Shown: positions 51,639 to 60,265, counted from the stretch's first letter. The stretch: DNA of 64,000 nt from Verrucomicrobiota bacterium (GCA_016200005.1 JACQFP010000022.1:272904-336903); one strand, 5' to 3'. A program made the numbers and translations. Notes: generated by a model from the letters alone, not told the origin.

Positions 51639-53696
51639 ATGAAAAAGAAACCGTTCATACTCCTGGCGCTGGCATTCCTCTCCACCCTCAACTCTCAACT
51701 CTCAACCCTCTTCGCTCAAGGCAGCGCCTTCACTTATCAGGGACGGCTGAACACCAACAACGCGCCATACTCCGGCTCGGCGGAATTCCAGTTCACGCTC
51801 TGGGACGCGGCGAGCGCCGGCAGTGCCGTGGCGACGAACAATCCGGTCAGCCTCATTGCCCCGGTCGCCGACGGCTTGTTCACCGTGACGCTGGACTTTG
51901 GTCTCAACCCGTTTAACGGCCAGCCGCGCTTCCTGCAGACCGAGGTGCGCACGGCCATCGGGCCGTTCACCGCGTTGACTCCGCGCCAGCCCGTGACCGC
52001 CACGCCGTATGCGTTGAGGGCGTTGAACCTCACCACGAACGGTCTGGCGGCGGGCACCTACGCCAGCGCCGTCACGTTTGACAATGCGGCCAACAGTTTT
52101 GCCGGTGCGTTCACCGGTGCGTTCACCGGCGCGGCCAGCGGAAACGGTTCCGGCCTGACCAATGTGAACGCCGCCACGCTCGGCGGCTTGAGCGGCGCGA
52201 GCTTTTGGAAAACCAACGGCAACGCGGGCGCGAACCCAACGAACGGTGCGTTCCTGGGTACCGCGGATAACCTGCCACTGGAGTTCAAGGTCAACGGCCA
52301 GCGGGCGCTACGGATTGAGCCAACTGCCACTTCACCGAATGTGATCGGTGGCGCGGCCGGAAATTCTGTTGCGGCCGGGCTTTCCGGTGCCACCATCAGC
52401 GGCGGCTCTGGAAACAGGATACTCCTGAGTAGCGATTCTCCCTATGGAGGATCCGTCATTGGCGGAGGTGATGGCAATCTCATCGGCGGGACACCAGGAG
52501 TCGGCGGCCTCGCACTTGGTGGATTCAATTTCATCGGTGGAGGGTATGCGAATAACATCAGGGCTGGTGGTGATTTCGATACCATCTCCGGTGGCGAGGG
52601 GAACACGATTGGCACCAATGCCGACCATGTCACGATTGCGGGGGGAGCAAGGAACGACGTTGGCACCAGTTCCGTCCTCAGCGTGATCAGTGGCGGCAAC
52701 GACAACAACATCGGCACCAACTCGCCCAACAGCGTGATCGGCGGCGGTGGCAACAACAACATCACGAACAACTCGACCTACGCCACCATTCCCGGAGGCG
52801 AATTGAACACCGCCACCAACTACGCCTTTGCCGCCGGGCGTCGCGCCAAGGCAAACCATCAGGGCGCCTTCGTCTGGGCCGACTCGCAAAACGCCGATTT
52901 CGACTCCACTTCCGGCGACCAGTTTCTCATTCGCGCGGCGGGCGGCGTGGGCATCGGCACGACCAGCCCGCAGGCGAAACTGCACGTGGCCGGCAGCGTG
53001 GTGGTGCAAGGGTTGACGACCCCGCCTGCCGCCAGCGCCACCAATCTGCTCAATCTCGGATCGGGCAACACGACAAACGGTTTCCTTAACGGCATTAGTT
53101 TCTTCGAAAGTGCCACGACGACCGCCATGAGCCTGGGCTACGATGGGAGTGGTGGTGCGGCCCAGAACGCCCTTCGCATTTACAGCAGTGCCGGCAGCCC
53201 CCTCTTCACGTTTGAAGCCAGCGGTGATCTGGGAATTGGAACCACCGCTCCCACCAACAAGCTGCACGTCATTGGCGGGGCGACCTTCAGCAGCGGTGCG
53301 GGCGGCGCAAATCAAAATGTCGTGTGGACGCCGGGCAGCGCCAGTTGGAGTTTCACCAGCGACCGCAACGCCAAAGACCGCATCGCGCCGGTGGATGGCC
53401 GTGAGGTGTTGGAGAAATTGTCGCGCATCCCGGTGGCCGAGTGGAGCTACAAAGGCTACGACCAACGCCACCTCGGCCCGATGGCGCAGGATTTCCACGC
53501 GCAATTCCCGCTCAACACTGACGACACATCGCTCAACGACGCCGATCTCCACGGCGTGGCGTTGGCGGCCATTCAGGGGTTGAATCAGAAACTCACGGAC
53601 GAATTGAAACGTCGGGACGCCGAGAATGCTGAGTTGAAAACCCGGCTGATCGCTTTGGAAGAGCTCATTGCCAACCTCAGCGCGAAAGGAAACTGA
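51639..53696 (+). CDS. Fibre-like secreted protein 4 (YadA-like head, S74 chaperone end)
   Basis: 685 residues. The signal peptide (ILLALAFLSTLNSQLSTLFAQ) is encoded partly by four heptanucleotide repeats. Shared N-terminal domain QGSAFTYQGRLNTNNAPYSG to PRQPVTATPYALRA. The middle has GGGDGNLIGG/GGGNNNITNNS-type repeats and FAAGRRAKANHQGAFVWADS, then VGIGTTSPQAKLHVAG and LGIGTTAPTNKLHVIG. The end (574-685) carries SDRNAKDRIAPVDGREVLE, HLGPMAQDF and a coiled coil; S574 and K579 give the S74-type dyad. First gene of unit 4, 3 nt before fibre 5. Confidence 0.88.
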   Translation: MKKKPFILLALAFLSTLNSQLSTLFAQGSAFTYQGRLNTNNAPYSGSAEFQFTLWDAASAGSAVATNNPVSLIAPVADGLFTVTLDFGLNPFNGQPRFLQTEVRTAIGPFTALTPRQPVTATPYALRALNLTTNGLAAGTYASAVTFDNAANSFAGAFTGAFTGAASGNGSGLTNVNAATLGGLSGASFWKTNGNAGANPTNGAFLGTADNLPLEFKVNGQRALRIEPTATSPNVIGGAAGNSVAAGLSGATISGGSGNRILLSSDSPYGGSVIGGGDGNLIGGTPGVGGLALGGFNFIGGGYANNIRAGGDFDTISGGEGNTIGTNADHVTIAGGARNDVGTSSVLSVISGGNDNNIGTNSPNSVIGGGGNNNITNNSTYATIPGGELNTATNYAFAAGRRAKANHQGAFVWADSQNADFDSTSGDQFLIRAAGGVGIGTTSPQAKLHVAGSVVVQGLTTPPAASATNLLNLGSGNTTNGFLNGISFFESATTTAMSLGYDGSGGAAQNALRIYSSAGSPLFTFEASGDLGIGTTAPTNKLHVIGGATFSSGAGGANQNVVWTPGSASWSFTSDRNAKDRIAPVDGREVLEKLSRIPVAEWSYKGYDQRHLGPMAQDFHAQFPLNTDDTSLNDADLHGVALAAIQGLNQKLTDELKRRDAENAELKTRLIALEELIANLSAKGN
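51682..51709 (+). repeat. Four heptanucleotide repeats in fibre-4 signal-peptide codons
   Basis: The run is CCACCCT, CAACTCT, CAACTCT, CAACCCT. The 7-nt unit is not a multiple of three, so gain or loss of one or two units would break the frame after the start codon. The copies are slightly degenerate. Confidence 0.7.
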
Positions 53697-53699
53697 ACC

Positions 53700-56207
53700 A
53701 TGAAAACCAAACTGATTGTCAGGACACTTGCCCTTGCGGCAATGTTGCTCTCAACCCTCAACCCTCAACTCTCAACCCTCTTCGCCCAAGGTACGGCGTT
53801 CACCTATCAAGGCCGACTGACCGACGGCACCAACGTGGCCAATGGCGCGTACGACTTCCGCTTTCGTCTGTTCGACGCCCTCACCAACGGCACCTTTTCG
53901 GGCGGCGTCATCATGCTGCCCGCCGTGGGTGTGAGCAACGGCCTGTTCACGGTCACGCTGGCCTTCAACAACCAGTTCTTGGACGGCAGCGCGCGCTGGC
54001 TGGACATCGGCGTGCGCACCAACGGCAGCCCCGACGCCTACCTCAACCTCGTGCCCCGGCAGCCGATCACGGCCACGCCCTATGCCATCACGGCCGGCAA
54101 TGTGACGGGCGCAATTGCCGACAGCCAGCTTTCGGGCAACATGGCGCGGCTCAACAGTAACGCCGTGTTCACCGGCGCGGTGGTGTTCAGTAACGCCGCC
54201 AGCCAGTTCGCAGGCAGCTTTGCGGGCAATGGCGCGGGCGTGACGAACATGAACCTGACGCTCAATTCCTCGGGCGTGATCACGTCGAACTCCAGCTTCT
54301 TCACCTTGTTCGCCATACCGAACGCGGACTACGCCGCCTCCGTCGTGGCGGCGGATGTCAACGGCGACGGCCGGATTGATTTAATTTGTCCCACGGCCAT
54401 CAGCACTTATTCGCAAGTGCTGACCAACGATGGCCACGGCGGGTTCGCCCTTGCCTCCGCACCCGGAGGCGCGGGCCACCCGGGCTATGTGGCGGTGGCT
54501 GACATTAACGGCGATGGCTCTCCGGATCTGATCAGCGCTGATTCCGCTCCCAACAAGCTCACGATTTCCACCAACAACGGTCACGGGATATTCACCCAGA
54601 TCACGAATATCGTGGCGGGGAGCGGCCCGGTGGTGGCAGCGGACGTCAACAACGATGGACGGATTGATTTGATCAGCGCCGATTACGGCAGCAGCACGCT
54701 GACAGTGGTATTCAACAACAGCCCCAATGGATTTCTCGTCGCTTCATCACCCGCCGTGGGTCTCAACCCGACATCGCTCGTGGCGGCGGATGTCAACGGC
54801 GACGGCAAAGTGGATCTGATCACCGCCAACTCAGGCACCAACACATTGTCGGTGATGACCAACACCGGCTTCGGCTTTTTTGTGCTCGCCTCTTCACCGA
54901 ACGTCGGCAGTTCGCCTTTTTACGTCACGGCGGCGGACGTGAACGGGGACAGCAAAATGGATTTGATCACCGCCAACTACTTTTCCAACACACTTTCGGT
55001 GCTGACGAACAATGGCATCGGCGGGTTTGTCCTCGCTTCCTCATTGGCCGTGGGTTCCAACCCGGTTTCCGTCGTGTCGGCGGATGTCAACGGGGATGGC
55101 AAGGCGGATTTGATCTGCGCGAATTCTGGAAATGGTTCCGGCAATACGCTCTCGGTGCTGACCAATAACGGCAGCGGCGGGTTCACCCTCGCCACTTCAC
55201 CCGTCCTGGCCGCCAGCCCGACTGGTCCGAGCTTCGTCGCGGCGGCGGATGTCAACGGCGATGGTCGGGTGGATTTGATCGCATCCCGAGGTTTTGGCGC
55301 GCTCTCGATTTTTCTAAACACACCGTTCAGTTTTCTCGGAAATTTCAACGGCCACCTGAGCGGCAGCATGGATGGATCGACCATCAACACTGGAACGATC
55401 GACGACGCGCGGCTCTCGGACCAGGTGGCGCTCCTCAACAAAAGCCAGAACTTCGATTTCCCGAAAACCTTCAGCTACGACGTGGGCATCGGGACGACGA
55501 CACCTGTTACCCGTCTGGACGCGCGAAGCGGTAGCACATCGTCGCAGGCGCAAATCCTGGCCGCCAACAATAACGCCAACACCTGGGTTCAACTCTGGTC
55601 CGGCTACAACAACGGAGCCAATCCTCCCGCGATCATCTGGCCCATCGGCCAGATGCTGCGCTTCATCAGTAGCACCGTCAGCGGCAGCGGCGGCGCTGAA
55701 TTCATGCGCATCGACAGCGCCGGCAACGTGGGCATTGGCCGGGCGGCTGCCGTCAATAAACTTGAAGTGGAGGGCAACGCCTCGAAGACGGTCGCGGGCA
55801 GTTGGCTCGCCAATTCCGACGCGCGCATCAAGCAGGACATCCAGCCCGTTCACAGCGCGCTGGACACGCTCGCCAAAGTCCGCCCGGTGAGCTTCCGTTA
55901 CACGGACGATTACCGCGCGCAGCATCGGAGCGTGGAAGACCGCCGCTACCTGAACGTCGTCGCCCAGGAATTCCGCAAGGTCTTCCCCGACGACGTGAAA
56001 AGCAGCGGCGAGAAATTGCCCGACGGCAGCGAGATTTTGCAGGTGGACAGTTACCCGCTCACCATTTATTCCGTCGCCGCCATTCAGGAATTAAACCAGA
56101 AGCTGGAAACCGAGTTGAAGGAACAACACGCCGAGAACGCGGCATTGAAAGCGCGTCTGGAAGAACTTGAAAGACGGATGAGTCAGAAGAACGGAGGCGC
56201 GAAATGA
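53700..56207 (+). CDS. Fibre-like secreted protein 5 (FG-GAP propeller, S74 chaperone end)
   Basis: 835 residues, the largest of the set. Signal peptide AMLLSTLNPQLSTLFAQ (heptamer-encoded). N-terminal QGTAFTYQGRLTDGTNVANG domain to PRQPITATPYAITA. Residues ~215-540 hold about seven FG-GAP/VCBS repeats with DVNGDGRIDLI-type calcium loops, a beta-propeller found in integrin-like adhesins. A short fibre stretch with VGIGTTTPVTRLDARSG follows. The C-terminal S74 module is the most canonical of the three (SDARIKQDIQPV, S706 and K711), with LNVVAQEFRKVFPD and a coiled coil to 830. It overlaps partner 4 by ATGA. Confidence 0.88.
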   Translation: MKTKLIVRTLALAAMLLSTLNPQLSTLFAQGTAFTYQGRLTDGTNVANGAYDFRFRLFDALTNGTFSGGVIMLPAVGVSNGLFTVTLAFNNQFLDGSARWLDIGVRTNGSPDAYLNLVPRQPITATPYAITAGNVTGAIADSQLSGNMARLNSNAVFTGAVVFSNAASQFAGSFAGNGAGVTNMNLTLNSSGVITSNSSFFTLFAIPNADYAASVVAADVNGDGRIDLICPTAISTYSQVLTNDGHGGFALASAPGGAGHPGYVAVADINGDGSPDLISADSAPNKLTISTNNGHGIFTQITNIVAGSGPVVAADVNNDGRIDLISADYGSSTLTVVFNNSPNGFLVASSPAVGLNPTSLVAADVNGDGKVDLITANSGTNTLSVMTNTGFGFFVLASSPNVGSSPFYVTAADVNGDSKMDLITANYFSNTLSVLTNNGIGGFVLASSLAVGSNPVSVVSADVNGDGKADLICANSGNGSGNTLSVLTNNGSGGFTLATSPVLAASPTGPSFVAAADVNGDGRVDLIASRGFGALSIFLNTPFSFLGNFNGHLSGSMDGSTINTGTIDDARLSDQVALLNKSQNFDFPKTFSYDVGIGTTTPVTRLDARSGSTSSQAQILAANNNANTWVQLWSGYNNGANPPAIIWPIGQMLRFISSTVSGSGGAEFMRIDSAGNVGIGRAAAVNKLEVEGNASKTVAGSWLANSDARIKQDIQPVHSALDTLAKVRPVSFRYTDDYRAQHRSVEDRRYLNVVAQEFRKVFPDDVKSSGEKLPDGSEILQVDSYPLTIYSVAAIQELNQKLETELKEQHAENAALKARLEELERRMSQKNGGAK
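53752..53779 (+). repeat. Four heptanucleotide repeats in fibre-5 signal-peptide codons
   Basis: The run is CAACCCT, CAACCCT, CAACTCT, CAACCCT. It is the same motif and the same place as in fibre 4, immediately before the CTCTTCGC(C/T)CAAGG that encodes the signal-peptidase site. Confidence 0.75.
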
Positions 56208-56797
56208 AAACGCGAGGATCGAAGATGGAAAATGGCGGATGGCTGCCGCGAAGCGTCTTGGACTGCGGCAGCCCTCTGCCGCTTTTGAAGGGCGACGCGC
56301 ATCGGGTCGCGGCTCAAAGCGCCAGAGGACTGGCGCACTCCAAGACCTGGCGGAGGTTCGTTGTCTCGCTGGTGTTCCTCGCCCCCGCAATCATCGCTCA
56401 CGCGCAAAACTACTCAATAGATTGGTTCACCATTGACGGCGGCGGCGGCACAAGCACGGGCGGCGTCTATTCCGTCACCGGCACCATCGGCCAGCCGGAC
56501 GCCGGGCCGACAATGAGCGGCGGAAATGTTTCCGTGGACGGAGGATTCTGGAGCATCATCGCCGCCGTGCAAACGCCCGGCGCCCCGTTGCTCACGATCA
56601 CCCGCACGACCACGAATACCGTGGCTGTTTCTTGGCCGTCGCCTTCTACTGGTTTCACGCTTCAGCAAAACACGAATGGACTCGCGACGGTGAACTGGAG
56701 CAACGTCGTCACCACGCCAAGCGACGATGGAACAACGAAGACGGTGATCGTGAACCCGCCGACGGGGGACAGATTCTATCGGCTCAAGAGTCCCTAA
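56204..56797 (+). CDS. Small secreted GGFW partner protein 4
   Basis: 197 residues; the ATG at 56204 overlaps the fibre-5 stop (ATGA). Residues ~17-48 are encoded by a REP-like inverted repeat, and only after it comes the hydrophobic core FVVSLVFLAPAIIAHAQ. No in-frame ATG lies between the repeat and the core, so the repeat must be translated. The mature part starts YSIDWFTIDGGGGTSTGGVY, then TIGQPDAGPTMSGGNVSVDG, then the second beta domain ending GDRFYRLKSP. Last gene of unit 4 and of the array. Confidence 0.85.
   Translation: MKTRGSKMENGGWLPRSVLDCGSPLPLLKGDAHRVAAQSARGLAHSKTWRRFVVSLVFLAPAIIAHAQNYSIDWFTIDGGGGTSTGGVYSVTGTIGQPDAGPTMSGGNVSVDGGFWSIIAAVQTPGAPLLTITRTTTNTVAVSWPSPSTGFTLQQNTNGLATVNWSNVVTTPSDDGTTKTVIVNPPTGDRFYRLKSP
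56253..56347. repeat. REP-like imperfect inverted repeat, type D, in partner-4 codons
   Basis: Left arm ~56253-56288 (GCGTCTTGGACTGCGGCAGC then CCTCTGCCGCTTTTGA) and right arm ~56313-56347, whose reverse complement reads GTCTTGGAGTGCGCCAGTCC then TCTGGCGCTTTGAG. Mismatches are compensated in pairs within each arm's own small hairpin (GCGGCAG...CTGCCGC and GCGCCAG...CTGGCGC), a typical REP feature. Confidence 0.7.
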
Positions 56798-56964
56798 AAC
56801 AGCGCGCTTCGCCTGCCCACGATTATCAAACTCCGCACATCGGCTGAAATCCTTTACTTGCGCTGACAAAGTAATTCATCGTTCGGCTTTGCGTTGTGGC
56901 CCCGTTTGGGTAAGTAATTCACGCCATGACTCGCTATGGGCCGCAATTTGGATTAACACGATCA

Positions 56965-58785
56965 ATGATTTGCTGGCGGGTTTGGGTTTGTGGCACGCTG
57001 GTCTTATCGGGATGTGCCGGCCCAACTTCGCCGCACTCAACTCCGGCCACAGCCACGCCCAGCCCGGCACGGACGTCCCGTCGCACCTCTCTCACTGCAA
57101 TGCAGCTTGCGCGACTGAAGCGCGCACTCGAACCGCTCGATGCTCAGTACGATGCGGCTGCACAGATGTTGCGTCAGCCGTTGAGTTCACCGGGATATCA
57201 CACGACGCTCACAAATGGTTTCGTGCATCCGACCAGCGCTTCCCTCAATTATGCCGTTGCGCTGCTCGACACCGGCGACGATGAATTGCGCAAACGAGCG
57301 GAAGCGATTTTGCGTCGGGTCATCGCTCTGCAAGACCAGAATCCGGACAGCAAGACTTACGGCATCTGGCCTTGGTTTCTCGAAGAGCCACTCGCCAAGA
57401 TGTCGCCGCCGGATTGGAACTGGGCGGATTTTTGTGGCACGGCTCTGGTGCAAATCGTCTTCGATCATCGGGAGCGTCTATCGCCCGACGTGCGGGCGAA
57501 GGTTGATGCCGCGATTCTCCACGCGGCGCGTTCGATCCAGCGACGGAACGTCGGCCCCAGCTACACCAACATCGCCATCATGGGGACGTACGTGACACTC
57601 GTGGCGGCTGAACTTTACGGTGTCGAGGACTTGCGCGACTATGCGCTGGCCCGATGGCGACGCTTTTGCGAATACACGAAACACCACGGCGCTTTCACCG
57701 AATACAACAGTCCGCCCTACACCATCGTGGCTTTGAAAGAACTCGGGCGTCTCAGGCTCCACGCGAAAGATCCTGAGGCGCGTCGATTGACCGAGGAGAT
57801 GTATCGACTCGCGTGGGAGGAGATCGCCCATCATTTTCATCCGCCGACGCGCCAATGGGCCGGCCCGCACAGCCGTTGTTACAGCACGTTGCTGCGGCCA
57901 GAGGTTTTGGGTTTGATTGAGCGCGCGACGGAAGGCCGCGTTTCGTTCGGCGTGAACGAACCGACTCTGGATGAATACCGTTTGCCGCTGCCATGCCCGC
58001 GCGATCTCGAACACTTTTTCAGCGCGCTCGACACGCCGCGTGATTTCCGGGAGACGTTCGTCAAGAGCGAGCCGCCCGTGGTCGGGACCACGCACCTCGA
58101 AGCGGCGTTTGCGCTGGGCAGCATCAATCGAGGCGATTTGTGGAACCAACGGCGGCCTCTGCTGGCGTACTGGGGAAGCGCCAGCCGGCCCAGTTATCTC
58201 CAGGTTCGCTTTTTGCATGACGGTTACGATTTCGCCACCGCGCAGTTCTTCAGTGTGCAACAAGGCGGCAACGTGCTCGCCGGAATTAATTTTTCCGTCG
58301 ATGGCGGCGATCGCCACCCTTCGCTCGACAAGATCAAAAACGCGACGATCAGAGCGAAGGATTTACGACTCCGCTTTGAATTCGGCGGCGCGGCGGGCGA
58401 AGGAGAATTTATTGCGCCAGCGACGCTGGCCGAAACGGCACAACTGCGTTTTGGTGAACTGCGAGTGCAACTCAACGTGCCGTACGCGGTATTTTCAGAA
58501 GCCCGCGGCCGCTGGCAAGTCGGCAAGGAAAACGACAAAGCTTTTTTTGACGTGGTGCTCTACTCGGGCGAAGAACGCACTTTTCATCTGGCGGAACTCA
58601 ATTCGGCCGCCGTGGGGTTTGCAGCGCGCTTGTCAACGTCAGATGAGCCACCTCGCTCCGTTGGCGCGGTGGCGCGCGACGGCCGCTTGCAATTGAAATG
58701 GGAGTCAATGGACCTTGAGTTTCCCGTGCACCCGGGCAGAGCAGGGGAGTTGCAACAAGCGTTCAAGGCATCGATCAGTCAATGA
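56965..58785 (+). CDS. Lipoprotein with alpha/alpha-toroid-like body, unknown function
   Basis: About 606 residues from the ATG at 56965 (an earlier ATG lies at 56926). A lipobox is visible in VCGTLVLSGCAG. Residues ~40-380 look like an (alpha/alpha) toroid: LNYAVALLDTGDDELRKRAEAILRRV, YGIWPWFLEEPLA, SYTNIAIMGTYVTLVAAELYG, TEYNSPPYTIVALKELGRL and GPHSRCYS. The C-terminal ~220 residues are beta-rich. The layout is that of polysaccharide lyases and related glycan enzymes, but no catalytic motif can be named with certainty. It is separate from the fibre array by 128 nt and different in style. Confidence 0.72.
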   Translation: MICWRVWVCGTLVLSGCAGPTSPHSTPATATPSPARTSRRTSLTAMQLARLKRALEPLDAQYDAAAQMLRQPLSSPGYHTTLTNGFVHPTSASLNYAVALLDTGDDELRKRAEAILRRVIALQDQNPDSKTYGIWPWFLEEPLAKMSPPDWNWADFCGTALVQIVFDHRERLSPDVRAKVDAAILHAARSIQRRNVGPSYTNIAIMGTYVTLVAAELYGVEDLRDYALARWRRFCEYTKHHGAFTEYNSPPYTIVALKELGRLRLHAKDPEARRLTEEMYRLAWEEIAHHFHPPTRQWAGPHSRCYSTLLRPEVLGLIERATEGRVSFGVNEPTLDEYRLPLPCPRDLEHFFSALDTPRDFRETFVKSEPPVVGTTHLEAAFALGSINRGDLWNQRRPLLAYWGSASRPSYLQVRFLHDGYDFATAQFFSVQQGGNVLAGINFSVDGGDRHPSLDKIKNATIRAKDLRLRFEFGGAAGEGEFIAPATLAETAQLRFGELRVQLNVPYAVFSEARGRWQVGKENDKAFFDVVLYSGEERTFHLAELNSAAVGFAARLSTSDEPPRSVGAVARDGRLQLKWESMDLEFPVHPGRAGELQQAFKASISQ

Positions 58786-58974
58786 CGCCTGCCTGAAGTT
58801 GAAACCCGCCTGGCTCGCCAGCGAAACTTGCGCTCGTACATCGCGCGGTTTGCGCAATGCCACTCCACGGGCCGGGCCCAAGCGGGCCAACCCGACCGCG
58901 AATAAGGAAACAGATCAGTCTGGTCTGTTTTTCATCTTGTGGGGGCTCTTGGACGCGGGAAAGATGGCCACGTT

Positions 58975-59793
58975 ATGGCGAAGGTCCTTGGAGAATCCGG
59001 CAGATACGTTAGCCAGGAAGCGGTCAGGCAACGCCGTCGCATCGTTGTTTTCGTGTGCGGCCTCATCGCCTTGTTTGGCGTTATCGCGGGTCTCGTAATT
59101 TCCAGCTTCATCCCGCTTGGGTCGTGGCCTCCTTGGATCAGGCCAATAATGGTCATTGGCGCGGCGGTTGGAGGTTGGGTTCTGTACAAAAGGGGCGATG
59201 GGAAATTTGATGCGCTGGAAAAGCAGCGCGTTGCCATGATGCGCGGCGCAAGCGGAGAAACGACCGTGGCCATGGCGCTGGAAAATTTCCCGGACGATTA
59301 TCGCGTCCTCCACGACCTCACCACGGAGTCCGGCAACCTCGATCATGTCGTGGTCGGGCCTGCTGGTGTGTTCTTGCTCGACGCCAAGAACTGGCGCGGT
59401 GTCGTGTCCGCGGACGGCAAAGGGGAGTTGCTCTGCAATGGCCAGCCGACCGATAAACCATTGGTGCGGCAGTTCATGGGCCGGATCATGGGCATCAAGG
59501 ATAAGGTTAAAACGCTCGCACCCGGTCTTGATCCATATTTCCAACCCGTGTTTGTCTTCACGTCAGCGCGCGTGGAGGCCAATTGGGGCACGACGGGCAC
59601 CGTGCATTGCATCCGCGACGATCAACTTTACAGCTACATCGTGGAGAAAGATTTCGGCAGGAAATTGACAGCCCGCGAAGTTGACCGCATCGCGCAAGCA
59701 TTTCTTGGCTTGGCGCACATGGACACGGGTTTCCGCACAAGCCAGCAGTCAACGCCGAAGTCTGGCGGGAAACAGCCCGCCTTGCCCAATTGA
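58975..59793 (+). CDS. Membrane-anchored NERD-domain protein
   Basis: About 272 residues from the ATG at 58975 (a GTG at 58939 is possible). Two hydrophobic helices (IVVFVCGLIALFGVIAGLVI and IMVIGAAVGGWVLY) anchor it. The NERD (nuclease-related) domain follows: GASGETTVAMALENFPDDY, NLDHVVVGPAGVFLLDAKNW (conserved D...G...DxK core, the acidic residues and Lys of the restriction-like fold) and VFTSARVEANW. Family: predicted DNA-processing or signalling domain. No partner gene in the same direction nearby. Confidence 0.85.
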   Translation: MAKVLGESGRYVSQEAVRQRRRIVVFVCGLIALFGVIAGLVISSFIPLGSWPPWIRPIMVIGAAVGGWVLYKRGDGKFDALEKQRVAMMRGASGETTVAMALENFPDDYRVLHDLTTESGNLDHVVVGPAGVFLLDAKNWRGVVSADGKGELLCNGQPTDKPLVRQFMGRIMGIKDKVKTLAPGLDPYFQPVFVFTSARVEANWGTTGTVHCIRDDQLYSYIVEKDFGRKLTAREVDRIAQAFLGLAHMDTGFRTSQQSTPKSGGKQPALPN

Positions 59794-59834
59794 ACTTTGT
59801 GGATGCGGGCGGGCCGGGTGCATTACACTCAGAT

Positions 59835-60191
59835 TTATTTGCACCGTGCGGCGAGTCGCACCCGGACATTGAGCATGCGTTGCTCTGACATGCAGTGGGA
59901 TACATAGGGCACGTGGCCATAGGTCCAATCCGTTAACTTCAACTTGAACCGGGAATCCTTTGCGCGGACCATGTCCAAGAGAAAAGGAATGGCGTTTGTG
60001 CCCATCTTACGGACGGCTTCTATCGCCGGTTTGTCTTCAAGACCTTCTCCATGCCCTCCAACTTTTAGCCATGCAGTCAAAGTCTTCCCTTGATATTTCG
60101 GCTCGCGTTGCCGCAAGAAACCATGAAGGGAAATCGCAGCAGCAACGATCCCGAATAGGAATAACAGAGCAATGCATTTGCGCTTCGTCAT
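59835..60191 (-). CDS. Truncated HEAT-type membrane-anchored protein
   Basis: About 118 residues from the ATG at 60191. N-terminal anchor CIALLFLFGIVAAAISLHGF, then REPKYQGKTLTAWLKV, AIEAVRKMGTNAIPFLLDMVRAKDSRFKLKL. These match, block by block, the first ~115 residues of the next gene upstream (REPAYQGIALSTWLEEL, MLRAKDSKLKLKLNEW). The partner then has five or more HEAT repeats, whereas this one stops after SEQRMLNVRVRLAARCK. It is a partial tandem duplicate or a decayed copy. Confidence 0.6.
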   Translation of the reverse strand: MTKRKCIALLFLFGIVAAAISLHGFLRQREPKYQGKTLTAWLKVGGHGEGLEDKPAIEAVRKMGTNAIPFLLDMVRAKDSRFKLKLTDWTYGHVPYVSHCMSEQRMLNVRVRLAARCK

Positions 60192-60265
60192 GCATTCCAG
60201 CGTAGCCCTAGACTCAGAGTTCTGCGAACGGAAATGTCCCGTTCCGCACCGGAGCAGAGCCAAAT

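Noticed and set aside
41175..56797. Prophage tail-fibre region
   Set aside because: Every protein has a signal peptide, and there is no capsid, terminase, portal, baseplate, lysis or integrase gene in or around the array.
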